In this document: piece after piece, positions 12,349 through 27,300 of the stretch
Numbering within the stretch: the stretch's first letter is position 1
Layout: every line of letters starts with the position of its first letter
NCBI GenBank assembly: GCA_023634235.1
Contig: JAMKCF010000011.1
Location: forward strand, 5,536,001-5,600,000
DNA from: Pisaster brevispinus
Taxonomy: Eukaryota > Echinodermata > Asteroidea > Forcipulatida > Asteriidae
Direction of reading: 5' to 3'
Length of the DNA: 64,000 nucleotides
Notes under the pieces: model-generated
Seen by the model: only the letters and a program-made list of their open reading frames with translations
What the model was told of the DNA's origin: nothing
Database searches by the model: none
Translations under genes and position numbers: made by a program

Positions 12349-15300
12349 CTGCAGGAGGATTTGACACAGGAGAAAAAGGGAAAACACAAGAGAAAAGTGG
12401 AAGTGATTGGTCACAGACAGACATTTGGGTGCATACAAAACAGGAGTTGGGAGGAATGGGAGGGATTGACAACAATTGAAAATGGAACAACACGAATTGA
12501 GAGAGAGAGAGTTTGGAAAGAGATAAGGACAAATTAGATATAAAGCCAACTACCGCTGCAATATGACGTATGACAGGAAACACAATCAATTGTACCAGTT
12601 TTCTACCGTCACTTTGCAGTTTTTGTCCCCAATGGTTGTAAGCTTTCTAAGAAGCTGAAACAACCCAAAAGTGTTTCAACACGTGAATGAACAAGCAGGC
12701 TTATAAGGACAGTAACTTGAGCTAATTTATGTCTTTAAATATTTAGTTACTCTCAAATATCAATTAAAGGAAAAGGTATAACTTATTTGTTTTCGCCCTT
12801 TCTTGGTGGAAACTTGAGGGTATTTTAAAACTTTTGTATTAAAAAATATCAAATGTATCACGTCAAATTATTTTCAAATGTCAAGTAATGAACCACAAGG
12901 GAAACTGACTGGGTAAATTTGAACCCCAAAGAAACTATTTTCAGTATAAACCTTCATATGTCCATTCAAACATTGAAACACTTTCAGGTGGTTTCAGTTA
13001 CCTAGAAAAAAAAAATACAACCATTGGAAAAAAATGCTAACATGAAAGATGCAGAATGGTAACCTTTTTCGGCAATTCTTGTAAAATATATAGAATAATT
13101 ATGCACATTCACAAGATCTGATTATTAACAACTAACCTTTTGCTTTTTCTATGTTAAGAAAGTTTTTTTTTTAAATTATCATAAACATTAGTAAACACAT
13201 CACTTCAAACTGGTTATTAATAGATTAGCTGATTCAGATGGAGCAGTGAGGTGTGAGGAGATGGGGGAGGCAAGGGGCGGTGAAATGGTAGCTGGTGATA
13301 TTGTGAATGATGAATTGAATGCCTCTACAGCACCATGTTAATCAAACAACAAGACGCATTTACATCTCTAACCTTACGTTAAAACGGTGTAAAATGCCAC
13401 TGTGTTTCATACCCTTCAAGTGAAATTATTCAGACAAAAACAATTTCGATGAGGTTACATTTCAAATATATGGTCTGTACGCTGTTGTGAAGAGAATTTT
13501 TTTTAGCTCATTCCTGAATTTTGACCATATCCAATTATAATGTCACAACATTTGACCTTTTGACTGGCACAAAGAATTCCTCTATGGAATTTACAGACCC
13601 AATTGCTTTTTTGATGTTCGATGACGTCACGTATCAAATTTCGCTGTGAAAGAGCTTCAACTAAAATGGCCCTCTACACCATTTTAACGCAAGGTTAGAG
13701 ACTTGTTATTTTAGTCCCACTTTCATGAGGAGTCTCTCTATTGGAAAATGAGTGCATCACTGAATTTGACCTTGGAGCCCCTCTTTAAAAAAAGAGGGAT
13801 ATTTGCAAAATCACTTGAAAGCATCACAATTCTCAGCTCCGTCTATCCGTTTCCACTTTATTTTTCACCTATCCAGGGCTCGAAATTAACACTGGACCGC
13901 AGGCCCGAGGCCAGTGATTTTAGCATCGGGCCAGTCAACTCACAACCGGACAAGCCCGGTGGTCTTGTGTTTTATCAATTGAATAGGCTACCTCATTGTG
14001 TAATATTTTTGTGAAAAAATGTTGACTAGGAATCTGATAAATATCTGTCAATTCTCTTCAGTATATCGAAGTACACAAAACATTTAAGACAAATGAGAGT
14101 AGACTTTCTCTGTGCTGGTTCAACTTATTTGGATTCCGGTCTTGGAAAATAAATTCTGGTCCAGTAAACATTTTGAGCTACAAGCCCTTTGGTCTTGTGG
14201 ATATTTCCACCAAATTCGAGCCCTGCTATCATGGCCATTTCACAGAGCACTCTCAAAGTTTCCTGTATTTTCTGTGTTAATACCACCTCTCCCGCCTCAA
14301 TCCACAACTAGTTAACTCAGTTGGTGGCACACCCGCACATAAACCCGGAGGTGGCAGGTTCAAATCCTTCTCTAGTCGATTGCCTTTTGTTCAATCTAAA
14401 AATGGATTCGTAACTACCCGGTCAGTTTCCCTTGTGGGTTTATTACTTGGTGTTAAAAGTAAATGTACATGCAGAAAAGATCAGGGCCCAATATCATGGC
14501 ATTGTTTACTACTGAATAGTCGCACTTCCAGCCCATAGAATTTAATGCTTTCAAAGGCATGCCACACGAGGCAATTTACAGGCAACCAGTCCCTGGCAAC
14601 CTCCAATAAGAAAAGCCATTCACATTTCATTTTTCTCATTATTTTCTTGGCCAGCTAAAAGAAGTGCTGCCAAAGTGCGGATGGTTGCCTCCAAGTTGCC
14701 CGAAATAATTGCCCCGTCTGACGTGGCCTTTACAGGTAGCTCATATCAAATTTTTTTTTTTGGTGCTCCTTGTCAAGCATCTACACAGCCACTGATTTTT
14801 CCGCTATGGAAACTTGCCATCAAAAACTGCAACTCGCACAAATTTTGTGTACACAACTGAAAAGAGGAGCATCGCTTTGACTTACAAGAAAGACAGCATA
14901 ATTCTACATCACACTGATGTCAAATATTTACTTTTGTTAAAGGGAAAGCCCAAACTTTTTTTATTGTTGGCTTAGAAGAATTCCTCACCAAATTGTGTGT
15001 CAAAGTGTGGTTTTCAGTCAACCTGAGTCTCTTCAACTCACCATAAAATGCAAACAGCGCTATCATGCGACGTTGTTAAAAAAAAGTGTTGTTAAGGATG
15101 GTTTTAGACTATGCCAGAAAACACCAGGCAAACCCCTTTTCTTTATAATAAGTGTAACTGGGTTCTTTTATGTGCATTACACGACACATGGGACCAACAA
15201 CGTTAAGTCCCATCAGAAGTACAAAGCAATGATGGTTAATTGTCTTAAAGACACAAGTGGCGTGTCGTGGCCGAGTGGATAAGAGCACCGGACTCAAGCT

Positions 15301-18300
15301 CTGGTGTTTCTGATCAGCAGAGTGTGGGTTCGAGTCCCGGTTAAGCAAGACACTTAACCATGATTGCTTCGTCCTTCGGATGGGACGTAAAGCCGTTGGC
15401 CCCGTGTGTTGTGTAACACACGTAAAAGAACCCAGTGCACTTATCGAAAAGAGAAGGAGTCCGCCCCAGTGTTCCTGGTTTGATTGGCAGCATATTGCGC
15501 CACAGCACCTTGTAAACCATTACATGGTGCTATGTAAAAGGAGTAGGTCTCATACTTCAAACGTAGCCCCAAAATACCTTGCAGGAAAAATACCTAATGT
15601 TGAAGTGCCTTGAGCGTCACTGAGTGGTGGATATGAGCGCTATATAAGAAGCCACTATTATTATTATTTTTACAAGTGTCAAGACCAGGACTAGAAGCCA
15701 CTATTATTATTATTACAAGTGTCAAGACCGGGACTAGAACCCACAGTGACCCACACTCTGCTAGAATCATTGTGCATCTATAGAAGTATTTTCTATCTGT
15801 TAGTTCCACAAAGTACAAATTAAATTGAAATGTTTGGAGGATCTCTCTTGATCCTACAAATATACTTTGAACGGGGCAAGAGTCAGGAGACTAACAATTT
15901 AGTAGAAATAAAAAGTGAACAGTAGAGGATGACAGGCTATGTCTGCTTCTAAGAAAACGAATTGTGTACATTTTTGATCAGGCAAGTACTGTTTCAAGTT
16001 GAAGAAGGTCTCAAAGGTCAAATTCAGTTCTGTGATGCACTCATTTTTTTTTATAGATAGAGTGCTTGTGAAAGTGGGAACAAATATTGCAAGCCTCTAA
16101 CCTCACGTTAAAATGGTGTAAAATGTTTTGACACTCTTTCAGAGCGAAATTTGAAACAGGACGCCACTGAATGTTAACAACAAATGGGTCTGTATATTCA
16201 AAAGAAGATGTTTGCGTCAGTCGAAAGGTCAGAAATTCAATTCCTCTTTGATTGAATATGATAACAATTCTAGGATGAACTAATCAACATTTTCTAAACA
16301 AAAATGAACAGACCCATGTATATGAAATGTGACATCACTAGAAAGGTATAACTAATTAATGTGACTTCCGAATACTGACAAAGACATTCTATATTTACCT
16401 CGCTGTCGATAGACAGGTAAGATGCTTCGCTGACAGGCCGAGGGGGAAGCTTTTTTTGTACCCCGCTTGATGAGGTACCATGAGAGCCTCCAGGGGATGG
16501 TGATTTTTTCTGAACGAAACCCTGCTGCTCTGGGGGTTCTAGGGCGTTCCCATTGGCTGTGCTATACAGATCCTGGAATCAAGGGTGAGAGAAGAGATGC
16601 ACTGAGTTTAATTGTGACCTACATGCACCTGCCAGTGGCTTACAAAGTTTTGGGCCGTGACCCAATGAAAATATTCAGGCACTCGACTGCGAACCATCCA
16701 CCGATTGCCAGCCTACTGAACCCCCTGCTGTAGAGGTAATGTCATAAAATGAACTCCATCCTAATCAGCGACAAGTCACTACCCATCTTCACTAAAAGCA
16801 TTTGAAAACTTGTTTGTGTGTTTAGATTGTCATCTTTAGAACTCATTGTAGGCCCACTTGGTTTTTTTCTGCATCTCTCCTGCACCAGGAGTGTCTTTTA
16901 AACAGATATGGTGCATTACAAATGGCCACTATTATTAGTAGTAGTAGTAGTAGTATTTATTGAGGCAGTTTGCTTCAAATTATATACATTTGGGTTGCAT
17001 TGAACTGGGAATAATAATTAAGGAAAAATACATTGTTTTTTAAGACGGATCAATTCGCAGTATTGTTGACCACGTGAGGAAAGTGTATCGAAACCAAATT
17101 TACATCATGCAAAACAAGTAAAATGACCTGGACTTCCATTGTTATTACTGTTATTATTATTTATCTGACCATTGATACAAGAAAACGTCACACATAAAAA
17201 AGAAAAAACTGCAAGGAAATTAGCCATTGAAAGCGCCCTCATACAGGTCTTCTATAAAGGCACTTAGGCACAAATCCATGCAAAGAGTAAATCCATCCAT
17301 TGTTTGCAGTGCATTTTTGCGTGGGGTCACCAAACCATGACCTCATGGACTCCATGACGCAGTTGCCTGTATTTATGCAATCTGCCACAGCGTCTTGACC
17401 ATACTAGTGTTGATATGACCACCGCCAACACACACACACACACAAACTTGAACGCCTGGTGTGAGCCTGTTGCTGTGTGTTGCATTACGAATTTTGCATG
17501 TTGATTTGCCCTCTGAGGCAAACTGGGTCCAATTCTATGGCTCTGCTTACCGCCGGAACTCTGCACTTGAGGCACCCTGAAAAGCACTAATTAGTTCTAG
17601 GGGCCGTAAGCGCCAAACTCCATGGTAAGCACAGCCGTGAAATTGGGTCCAGGTTAAAGTGGTCATACCTCATCAACGTCTATATTGTTATCTTTGAGGT
17701 TCCTGATGATTGACGATGGCACACCAGAATTACGTTTGTCCTTCCTGTCTGCAAGAAGCTCAGCGTAGTCAAGCTCATTCTCATCCTGAAGGAACAAGAA
17801 GAAGATTAGAGTATACGCTGTGAAAATGCCTGACGACCAAAAGTAAAAAAAAGACAACTAGAGTTTTTATAAGTTAAGTCAAAGTATTATAAATAGACAG
17901 AAAACTTCACCAGCTTTTTGTTGTTGAGAATTTAAAAGATGTGTGCGATGTGGACCTCGTCCATATGCCAAATATAATTTGGTATTGAAAAATAATAAAT
18001 CAGCTGAAAATATACCTGTTACCGTCCCTTACAAATAGTTTTTACAATTTATTTTATTTACAATAATTGCTCCCTGGGAATGCCCACAATTATCAAGTGC
18101 ATCACGGGGGAAAAAACAAAGTAAACATATTCTTTACTTGGCCACATGGTGTTTTCAGAATGTCTCCAAATGGTGAAACTGGGTTCTGAAATAAATGAAA
18201 ACATCCAGAAATGAATTTCATAAAAGAATAATCCACCACATTTCCCATATACTATGAGTGAGGCTGCAGAAATGAAATTAAAAGTTGCACATTTTGGTAA

Positions 18301-21300
18301 ACATTAAACATACACATACATGTAAAGCTTTAAAAGTTTATGGGAAAAAAAGGGTAAACATTTTGGGCAGTTAAGTTTGCATGGCCAGATTTTTGCCGAA
18401 AGACTTTTGTTTTCGAAATTTTTTCTCTGAATGAATTTTTGCAGATGCTGCTGCTTCCAAATTAAAAGTTTTAAAACTGCAATAGCTATTTTTGGTTGTC
18501 ACAACCAAAACTAAGGACATTGTGTTTGCATGCTGAAAAATTGTGCATGGATTATTTCACAACTTTTTTCTCACTCACACAATGGATTAAGCCAAAATGT
18601 TCATAAGTTTGTTACTTCATGTATATAGTTGATCATACAAAACATGAACACTGCCTGTGACTATTTTGTCAGCTCTACCAATCCTGTGTAACACCTTCAA
18701 AGAACTTAATATCATTAAATTATTGAAAACAATTATCCGGAGAGTTCCATAGTTTGGGAAGCAGTACAATTAGGAGAAAAGCCAGAAATATCTCTTCTTA
18801 CCCCTTGGTAATACTTCACGAGTCCCTGGAGATCTTTGAAAACTGGTCTTTCGCCGACAATGATGTACTTGCCAGTAGGCGTTAGGTCTATCATGAAGTG
18901 TTTGCATCGAGACTCACCTCTATATGACATAATCAGACACAAAATGGGATGAAGAGGAACAATTCTAGTTGAAAAATACACTAAAATCCTTACTAGATAC
19001 CAAGAATTTAATTGCTTTGTTGATTAATGCTGACATTAGGCAGGGTTCTCCCAATAATTCTTTTCAAAACTGTGGGGCATTACTCAAATTTAGAAGTTTG
19101 GCCAATAAAAACACACACTGAATCGAAATGAGGTTCTTTGAATACTATTTATATTTGTTTTTTTAAAGCCCTACTGTGCAACCTGGGGCATTCTAAATGG
19201 TTTTATCTTGACGTGTTTTTTTAATGAATTAAATTTGAAGTAAAAAAAAAAGGAAAAGAAATAAAAACTTTTTTCTGGTGCCGTTCGCCTGTGTCGGCCC
19301 ACAACTCGTGCATATCGGTCTGATATGCTAACTTGTGCATGGGGGAGAACCCTGTTAGATAATTGAAGGTACACTGTAAGTGACCCCTGGAGGTGATGCC
19401 TCTGAAACGAACAGATGTCTCTGGGAAAAGAGAAAGATGCTTCATCTTTGGTCGTCCTCGGGAGAAAAGAAATTAAAGGAAAAAAACTTGCTTGCAGGAA
19501 CACAAGCGTCATACCCCGATGACTGAACCACCTGGGCTCGATTTCACAATTAGCTAAGATTGATCTTAAGTCCGAATCAATCTTAATTGCTAAGGGAAGT
19601 GTGATGTCACAATATCAATCACTAGGGTAATACTGACAACTCATCTTAAGATGAATCTTATAGTGCTTCGAGAAATCGACCCCAGAACTTGAATTTGATA
19701 CGCTAAAACCACTCAGCCATGACACGCCCGCCACAAATTAAACGCTGATCAAAGTATTGAGTTGCTATACGCCACAGGTTTTAATCAGCTAACAGAGATT
19801 TCAATGTACATGGAGTAACCTTAATGCTAGATTATGCAAGGTTGAATCCTATAACCCTAACCACCCCAACCCCTCAAAATCCAATTGCATAATATGTTTT
19901 ATTTAATACCGTTGGACAAAAAACTGCACTTGTAAATTGGTTAGGCTTTTGGGATCAGCCATACCACCCCTACAGTCGGAGTCCAACATTTTGAGTAGTG
20001 AGTAAGTGTTGAGTAAGACTGTTGAGTAAACAATAACAAGGTGCTAGATACTGTTTGAGTGAGAAAGGATCCTAGTAGTCACACAAAGGAATTGAGCTTT
20101 ATAAGAGAGCTCTCTTCAATGACTATGATAAGAATCACAGACGTACAATGAAATAATGACGGACAGAAAAAATGAGAAATGAAAGTTACTTACAATACAG
20201 ACAGAGAGTAGCCGAAACGACTTTCACTCACTCGGAGAAGAAAGGCACCAATAAATCTGCCTGTTAGTAACTCCTCTGCTCTCCTAAGGAAAAAGAAATC
20301 AAACAAAACAGTTGACAGCACAGCGTACACACCACACAGGTACAAAGGCAAAACCAATGAATCTGCCTGTTAGTAACTCCTCTGCTCTCCTAAGGAAAAA
20401 GAAATCAAACAAACAGATGACAGCACAGCGTACACACCACACAGGTACAAAGGCAAAACCAAGAGTACTTCACCATAGCTAGACAAAGCTACTTGGTGTC
20501 AACAATGAGGAAGTAGATCAAAGAGAATGCTGAGCAAGTATCTACCATTCTCTCTGCGTATTGGACATTTTATCAGTGGGCAAATTTTAAACTTTCCCAT
20601 CAGTTGATCTGGTGAGTTATTATTGCAGCAACAAACACCACGGAAAAGTAACACTCAAAAAGTTGCATGAAGGGAATCTTCGAAGAATCAAATTTCTCGC
20701 CATATTTGTTATTGTTTTCTAATCAAAGGGGGGGGGGGCACTTCAGACAAACCACTTTTGCAGGAAGATCACTACCGTTAAAATATTTATAACAAGTAGG
20801 CTTAATTAGACAACCCAACTTGGTTTTAACCACAGGAAATAAAACCGGGAAAATGCTGTGCATATCTGCCATTTTAACTGTGGGCAAACTTAAACTTTCC
20901 CATTGGTTGATTTGGTTAACGTTGCCGTGGTATTTATACTCTATGTCCACTTATGACATAGGGCAGGGACATACCATGGCTAATGTTACGGCCTCCTTCA
21001 CTTTTAATGCAATTTTACTATATTTCCCAACGACAAGGTGTCACAATTGTTATCAACAAAAACCCTCCTCATTACCTCCTGGTGATAATACCATGAAACC
21101 ATTTTGCAAATACTCCGGAAGGGTCCCTGACTGCCATGGACTGAGTTGCCTTGAACCAGTGGACAGACGCCTGTCTCGTTCCTTCTTTGCCGAAGAGATT
21201 TTTCTTGATGCGGACAAACTCGTCTTCAATGATCTCGTCGTCAGCGTCGTCATCGTCATCATCCTCTTCTGAAGACTCCTTGGTTAGAAACAAAAACAAA

Positions 21301-24300
21301 AACAAAATATTCAGCAAACATTTAATAAAATACTTGCATCGGGATGTAGAAATTTTCATTTGGTTTTCCATTTGGAATCCCACCCGAGTGATTGCCTGTG
21401 GATTTTGTTCACAGAGCTCGGGAAAGCACTGAGCATACAGTGCTTGATACACATCGGTGTAAGGGAAAAAAAAATAAATAATTATAATAAAATACTGTTA
21501 ACCCTTTTAGTGACTTTTAGTGTATAAGTGTGGGCACTTTACTTTTGTTGTTAGAGTCTGTATCCCCTTTCTGAAAACAGTTGCAATTGTATCATTTACT
21601 ATAAATGTCTGTTGACTTCAATTGTGACCATGTACTGACCAATTTTTGATAATTATTGGTGCTACAGAAAATTATTTTGCATATTTGTTTATTGCTTTAC
21701 AAAATGTCCACATATGTGGACAATAGGCAAATTAAAGTTTCTTTGTATAATAAATTCAACACAAAGCAAGAAATTGTCATTTTTGTAAATTATGTTCAAA
21801 TGATTCGACACACCTACAAGTAAATGTTTCAACTCAAGTTTAATTAAAACCAGGTGTCTCCAGCTTATTTTGTTTAGTCTCACTTCATGTTGAATTTCTT
21901 TCAAGAAATATTGGCATAATATCCACATATGCGGATGTTTGAAAATGCCATAATTAATTATGCAAATTGTTTGTTTATTTGTTTTGTTTTTGGTGTGTTT
22001 TTTGTGGGTTTTTTTTTGCTGTTGTTGAATTAAATTCTTAATAGGCATTCTTGATGTATCATACCGGACCGCGCAGCTGCATTTTTTCGGCCGTAACCAA
22101 TAACTGCTTTGGTTATTGGTCAGTGATTAGCCGATGGCCAATTCAAACCGAAACAGCTACTGGTTACGACTGCGAAAAAAACACATCTCAGGTATTCTGT
22201 GGATGTTGATCTTACCCTATTGGCCAACTCTGGTACTTTGATCTGGGCGGCTGGACTCTCTATATTCACCACTTTGTCTCCTCTACGTATGGACTCAAAA
22301 AAGGCTAATCAAAACAGAAAACAGAAAAGACAACAATTACAAACTCCGATATATTTGTGAGAAGCAGCTATAAATTGATCTTACCTGGGCCCAATAGATC
22401 TGTTTGTAAGCAGGAATTATTACTTAATAATTTTCTGCTGAGCACAATAGAGCAGGGTACCAGTCGTAAATGGTACCTGTGACATATTTTATTGTGGCAA
22501 GCATAATTATTTTGTGCTTAGCTACTTGTGTCCTTATAAGCAGTTTTGAGTTTGGGCCTTGGATACATGTACATATTGGATATATATTCATTGATCATAG
22601 TACTAGAGGAGTGATGTGTGTGTACAGGCATGCATCTGGTAGCATCTCTGCCTTGGGCAGGCTGCCATTTTAGCTGTTCAGCAAATTTCAGCTTTCCCTA
22701 TTTGGTTGATCAGGTTGATTTCGCCATACATTCATACCGGATGTTATATAGATAATTCATGTCTACAGAGACATAGGCCCTTTTCAAAACCAGGGCTTGG
22801 GCTTGGGCTAGGGCTTGGGCTCCGTCCACCTGATTGAAGTTCCGTAAGGAAAGCACACATTTCCCAAATAATCCAGGAGTGAAACTTCATTTCAACAGCT
22901 GACTTACCTTTGGGTATTTTCTTATCTCCCTGTAGAATCTTGGACATCTTTTGCTGCTGGTCTAGACTCATCTTAGCCATCTGAAGCAGGAAGGAGTTCA
23001 TCTCCTCTTCCTGCTGCTTGGCCTTCTTGACGAGGGCCTTGTATCTGCATTTAGCCAAGAACCCACGCACAACTGAACGAAAACAAAGAAGAACTTTGAT
23101 AGCACAGAAGATCACATACATAAAACTGATGACATTTCACAGTAGATTGTTCCCACTTGAGGTCACACTGGGCAATTCTTTACTGGCCATCTTTAGTGGC
23201 AATGATAGTCATTTTGTTTTTACGCACAACTTTTTGCTTAAATAACCCGCGTGGCAGGAGTTTCATCAAACTCCTTGCGAGAACCACTTGGCTGTACAGA
23301 CAAATCAAATTAATCGATGCAGCTCAAGGCCAGTGGTATATTCTGCATTTGCTATTACATGTATATATACAAAGTTTAATTCCTTATTTTACTGACCTAG
23401 GCTGCTGCTTAGTTTGTTTTACAAATGGTTTGCTGCTGTCTTATATTCTGCATTTGCTTTTGCATCTATAACTTTATTCCATATTTTTTAACGTAGTGCT
23501 TCTCGTTGGGTAGTGCTTATGCTTTCAGTCCTTTTTAAAAATTTGTTTATTCCATTGGTATTCCTTTCCTTGTTAAGCACTTTTGGGTTTTATACTTTAG
23601 ATGTAAGGCGCTTGTTAATATTATTATCAATATTATATAATGAATAGTGAAAAAGTGAGCGACTTACTCTTCTGGATTTGAACAGCTGATTTACCATACC
23701 TCTGCATCTGCTCCTCAAGTTGATCTTGATGATAGTACTTCAGAAATAACTTGGTTTTCCTTAATTTAAAAAAACCAAAAACACACCATTACTTCACTTA
23801 AGGCAAAGTTTACCTTTGGTTTTTGGAACGATTCCACTGTTTTAATCCTACATAAATGTAGACATTTACAATAAAACCTCTAAAAAAAATTTAAAGGTTG
23901 TAGTGCTTTTGAGAGCGGTTATGTCCACGTAGGAAGAATAATTCGTAATTGAAATGCACAATCTGATTTCTCAGATTGACAATTTTTTGAATCTCTCTTG
24001 AGTAAAACCACATTATTTAGGAGTTAATCGTTTCTCAAAACGTTACACCCTGTTAACAGTTGCAGTGCTTCTAACCAAGTAAGTTTTTATTAATCTTTTA
24101 GAGTATTTACCAAAAAAGTATATTGTCCCTTTAATTTCTCATCCTGTATGGGCACTGGAGAGACGAATATCAATTGAAATAAAGCATGCCGAGTTTACAA
24201 TTACCATTTTGAAGTGTAAAGTTTTGCAGTTTTTAAAATGTTATTAAGATGGAATACTTGGAGCTTGAAGCTCTCTGTAACCCTCAATCAAGTGAGGTTT

Positions 24301-27300
24301 GCAGTGACACCATGTAATAAATCTATTATCAGCTGTGGTTGTTCTGAGACAAACTAGTGGTTTAACAACTCGACCTGAATCCCACAGAATATACTTTCCC
24401 AAGTACCGATACTTTCCCAAGTATCGGTGGTTTAACAACTCGACCTGAATCCCACAGAATAAATTTTCCACAGTACTGTTGGTAAAAATCCAATCAGACT
24501 CCCCCCCCCCCTCCCCCCAAGTCCATGTTTGGATGGATTGGTATTTTATCCAAAGACCTCAGTGCCAAGCAAGCTTTTAAAAACCTTCACAATTTTTGGA
24601 CTCTATAGACAAGTTGTAGGCCCTACATTCCGTTTAAGTAACCAGTAAACTCACCCCACATGCCAGTCTGTCAGACCCACAGCCTTGAGAATTTTCACAC
24701 AGCCGTTCTTGTCTGCTGCCAACTTGGGGCTCCGGGCCAGTACTCTGTACCTGCAGTGACATTCAATCAAGTGTTTTAGCTGCTTAAATATAAAAGCAAA
24801 AGACCACTTCAGGACAGCTGATCTTGAGCATGATGATGGAACAGACTGGAGGATATCAATTTGTCTGGGTGACTGAGAGTGTACTTAGACAAGGGCATCT
24901 TGACGAGTACCCGTACTTATCCTGTCGCCCGGGGGCATATCACTTAAAAGCTGGTTAGCACACAACAGCGCAGGAAAAAGTTTTGCTTAGCATCAGCTTA
25001 CCAGCTAAAACACCAAGTGACGTTAAAATTGGTCTGGACTGGTTCCCTGTTAGTTTCTGCTTAGCATAAAATCTGTTCGGTGATGTTTGCTAAAGGTGTG
25101 ATTTGGGTTCAGGTGGGGATGTGGAATTCCTTTTTGTCTTGGGCGTGTTTAAACGGCACAACATTGATTCTATTCTGACTTGCAACTGATACATTAGCAC
25201 TTCTGACTTTAATCGCATGGAAGCTCGTTATTCCACGTATTTTCATTTCTTAGTGGCTTCTGTATAGGGCATGAAAGGGGCATTAAATATAGCCCCTTTG
25301 ACACTAGACAAGTATCCCACGACAATTCCAGGAAAAATGGTGTTAAACTTTTCATACTTGAATAGTAAACCCTAGAAAACTCCTGAGGAATAGCTGTTTC
25401 TGAGGAAATAGCTACCCCTACTTGAGAGTAGGTTTAGCATATACAAAGTGTAATTTTTTCCCAGGACAATTGCATCAAGTTTGAAATGAACATGGGGTGG
25501 CAGTGGGGTTAAATTCACCAGGAATTTTTTTCTGGGGTTATATTTCCCAGAGATCGAATTTTTTTATTGGAGTTATGTACACGTTCAAGTACATTTGTAC
25601 TTTTCTGGGGTTATATTTCCCAGAGATTGAAACTAGTTTGAAATCGACATATTAGGCCTGTGTCTTTTGGAGAGCGCACGAAGTTGGAAGTCCTGCGCAT
25701 TCACTAACAAAGGTGCAAAGTATGTTTCTTGATCAGCTGAATGGGAGCCAAACTCTGCCAAATAGCATTTTACAAAAAAACAAATAATTACATTTCGTTA
25801 CAACTAAATGGTGTACCTGAAAAACATTTGGTTTAACACAAGACAATGCATAACACTATCGCTAGTTAAAAATAAAAAAATAAAAACATAACAAAATAAA
25901 AACTACCTTTTAACAAAGTCTGCAAACTGTGGCCTCAGTGCATACCCAAGACGCCTGATCCGTGTAGTCTCCAGCATACCAGTGTAGCGTAGCTGCATAA
26001 TTATCAAATACTTTGTGATGTTAAACAATTCAAAAATAGGGAGATGTCTGAGGTAAGGAATTTCAAGCCTACAAATTAATTTGTGTGCATTTTTACCTCT
26101 CCATGAACAATTAAATTAAATAACTTTAAAACAAATTTAGTAGTCCCTTGGACGGGGCTCAACCGTTGGGTGTGCCACTGTTACTTACCTGTGCTGTAAC
26201 AAACTTGTCTTGGAAGGTCTTGGGTGCCTTAGAGGTGTTGGGTTTGACACAGCGGACAAAGTGAGGGTTGGCTTGATTTAGTAACTCCAGGAGAATCGAC
26301 AAGGAGTTCTGATCACACAAAAAACGGTTAAGTGAAAGTTTGAATTAAAAGTGTAACTAGGACAAAACAAAACAGTTCAGAAAGGTAGACATCAGCACCA
26401 GAGCCAAATGTCATACAGCTATTAAGCACAAGTTGCTTAGTACAGAGAAATTTTGCTTAGCTGAAACAGGTTACCAGCCAAAATACAATATAATGTGTAT
26501 TGTTTGCGGCTGGTTCCCTGATGATTTTTGCATAGCAGAAAAACTTGCTAAGCACTATTTTCTGCCAAACAACTTAGAGGAATTGGGCCGAGGTGATCAA
26601 TGATCTTCATGAATGGACTCTGATGTGTGTTCACAATACCTCTCTTTTCATAAAAACTTTATTTTTTGGGCACAATTTCATAAGAATTGTTTATCGGTAA
26701 TTTTTGAGCTTGTCTTTGTGCTCTTTGTTTAAAAATAATTATTAATATTTTAGAATCATGATTATTTGTTTAACTTGTCTTATTAATAGAAGTTAAACTT
26801 GTAGTTAATTAACTAACTTATGGTGAACATCAATACTGAATTTTCCACTATCATTTTGTCACAAAAGGGAATCGTTTTAATAAGTACACTTTCTGCCAAC
26901 TTTGAAGTTGAACCTAGGGTTACATCAGAATGTATCTGTAACTCAAGAAATTTCACTAGGGAGGGAATTTTTATTTTTTTTTAAAGAATTGGAGAGTTGC
27001 AATGATACAGGTGCGGTGCAAGCAGGCAATAGTTATAAATATAACCCTAATCTTACTACAGACATTATTTTATTATGGCACAAATTTTTAAATGACAAAT
27101 GGAAAAAGGAAGAGAAAAAATACAAAAGCTAGTGACAGTAGGGAGGAGTCCAGGTCCCCCACCCTGAACCCACCTCTCTGGATCCCCACCTGCCAACAGA
27201 TGAAAAATATTGTTCAAAACTATTTTGCAATTACCTTAAATTGTGTGCCGACTGTCAGATTCTTTATGGTGTTCCTGTTTCCAAGCTGCAACAGGAGAAA

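Larger units (their letters stand above)
12349..16398 (-). other. Myosin intron 27 (4 kb)
   Basis: It holds a TIR element (13363-13705), a GGCTCGAAATTAACACTGG repeat (about 13876-13970), a tRNA-like head (about 14305-14385) and an inverted SINE pair (15120-15660). A second partial copy of the 13363 element is at about 16090-16150. No extra exon was recognised. Confidence 0.5.

Noticed and set aside
15257..15340. Functional tRNA gene (Leu/Ser-like)
   Set aside because: The A and B boxes are present, but the sequence continues into a SINE body and tail, with an inverted copy beside it.
18733..18981. Exon 25 extending through its donor to ...QTMELSG and a stop
   Set aside because: GGG|GTAAGA is a good donor and exon 26 continues in frame. 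The longer frame is intron read-through, though intron retention is possible.
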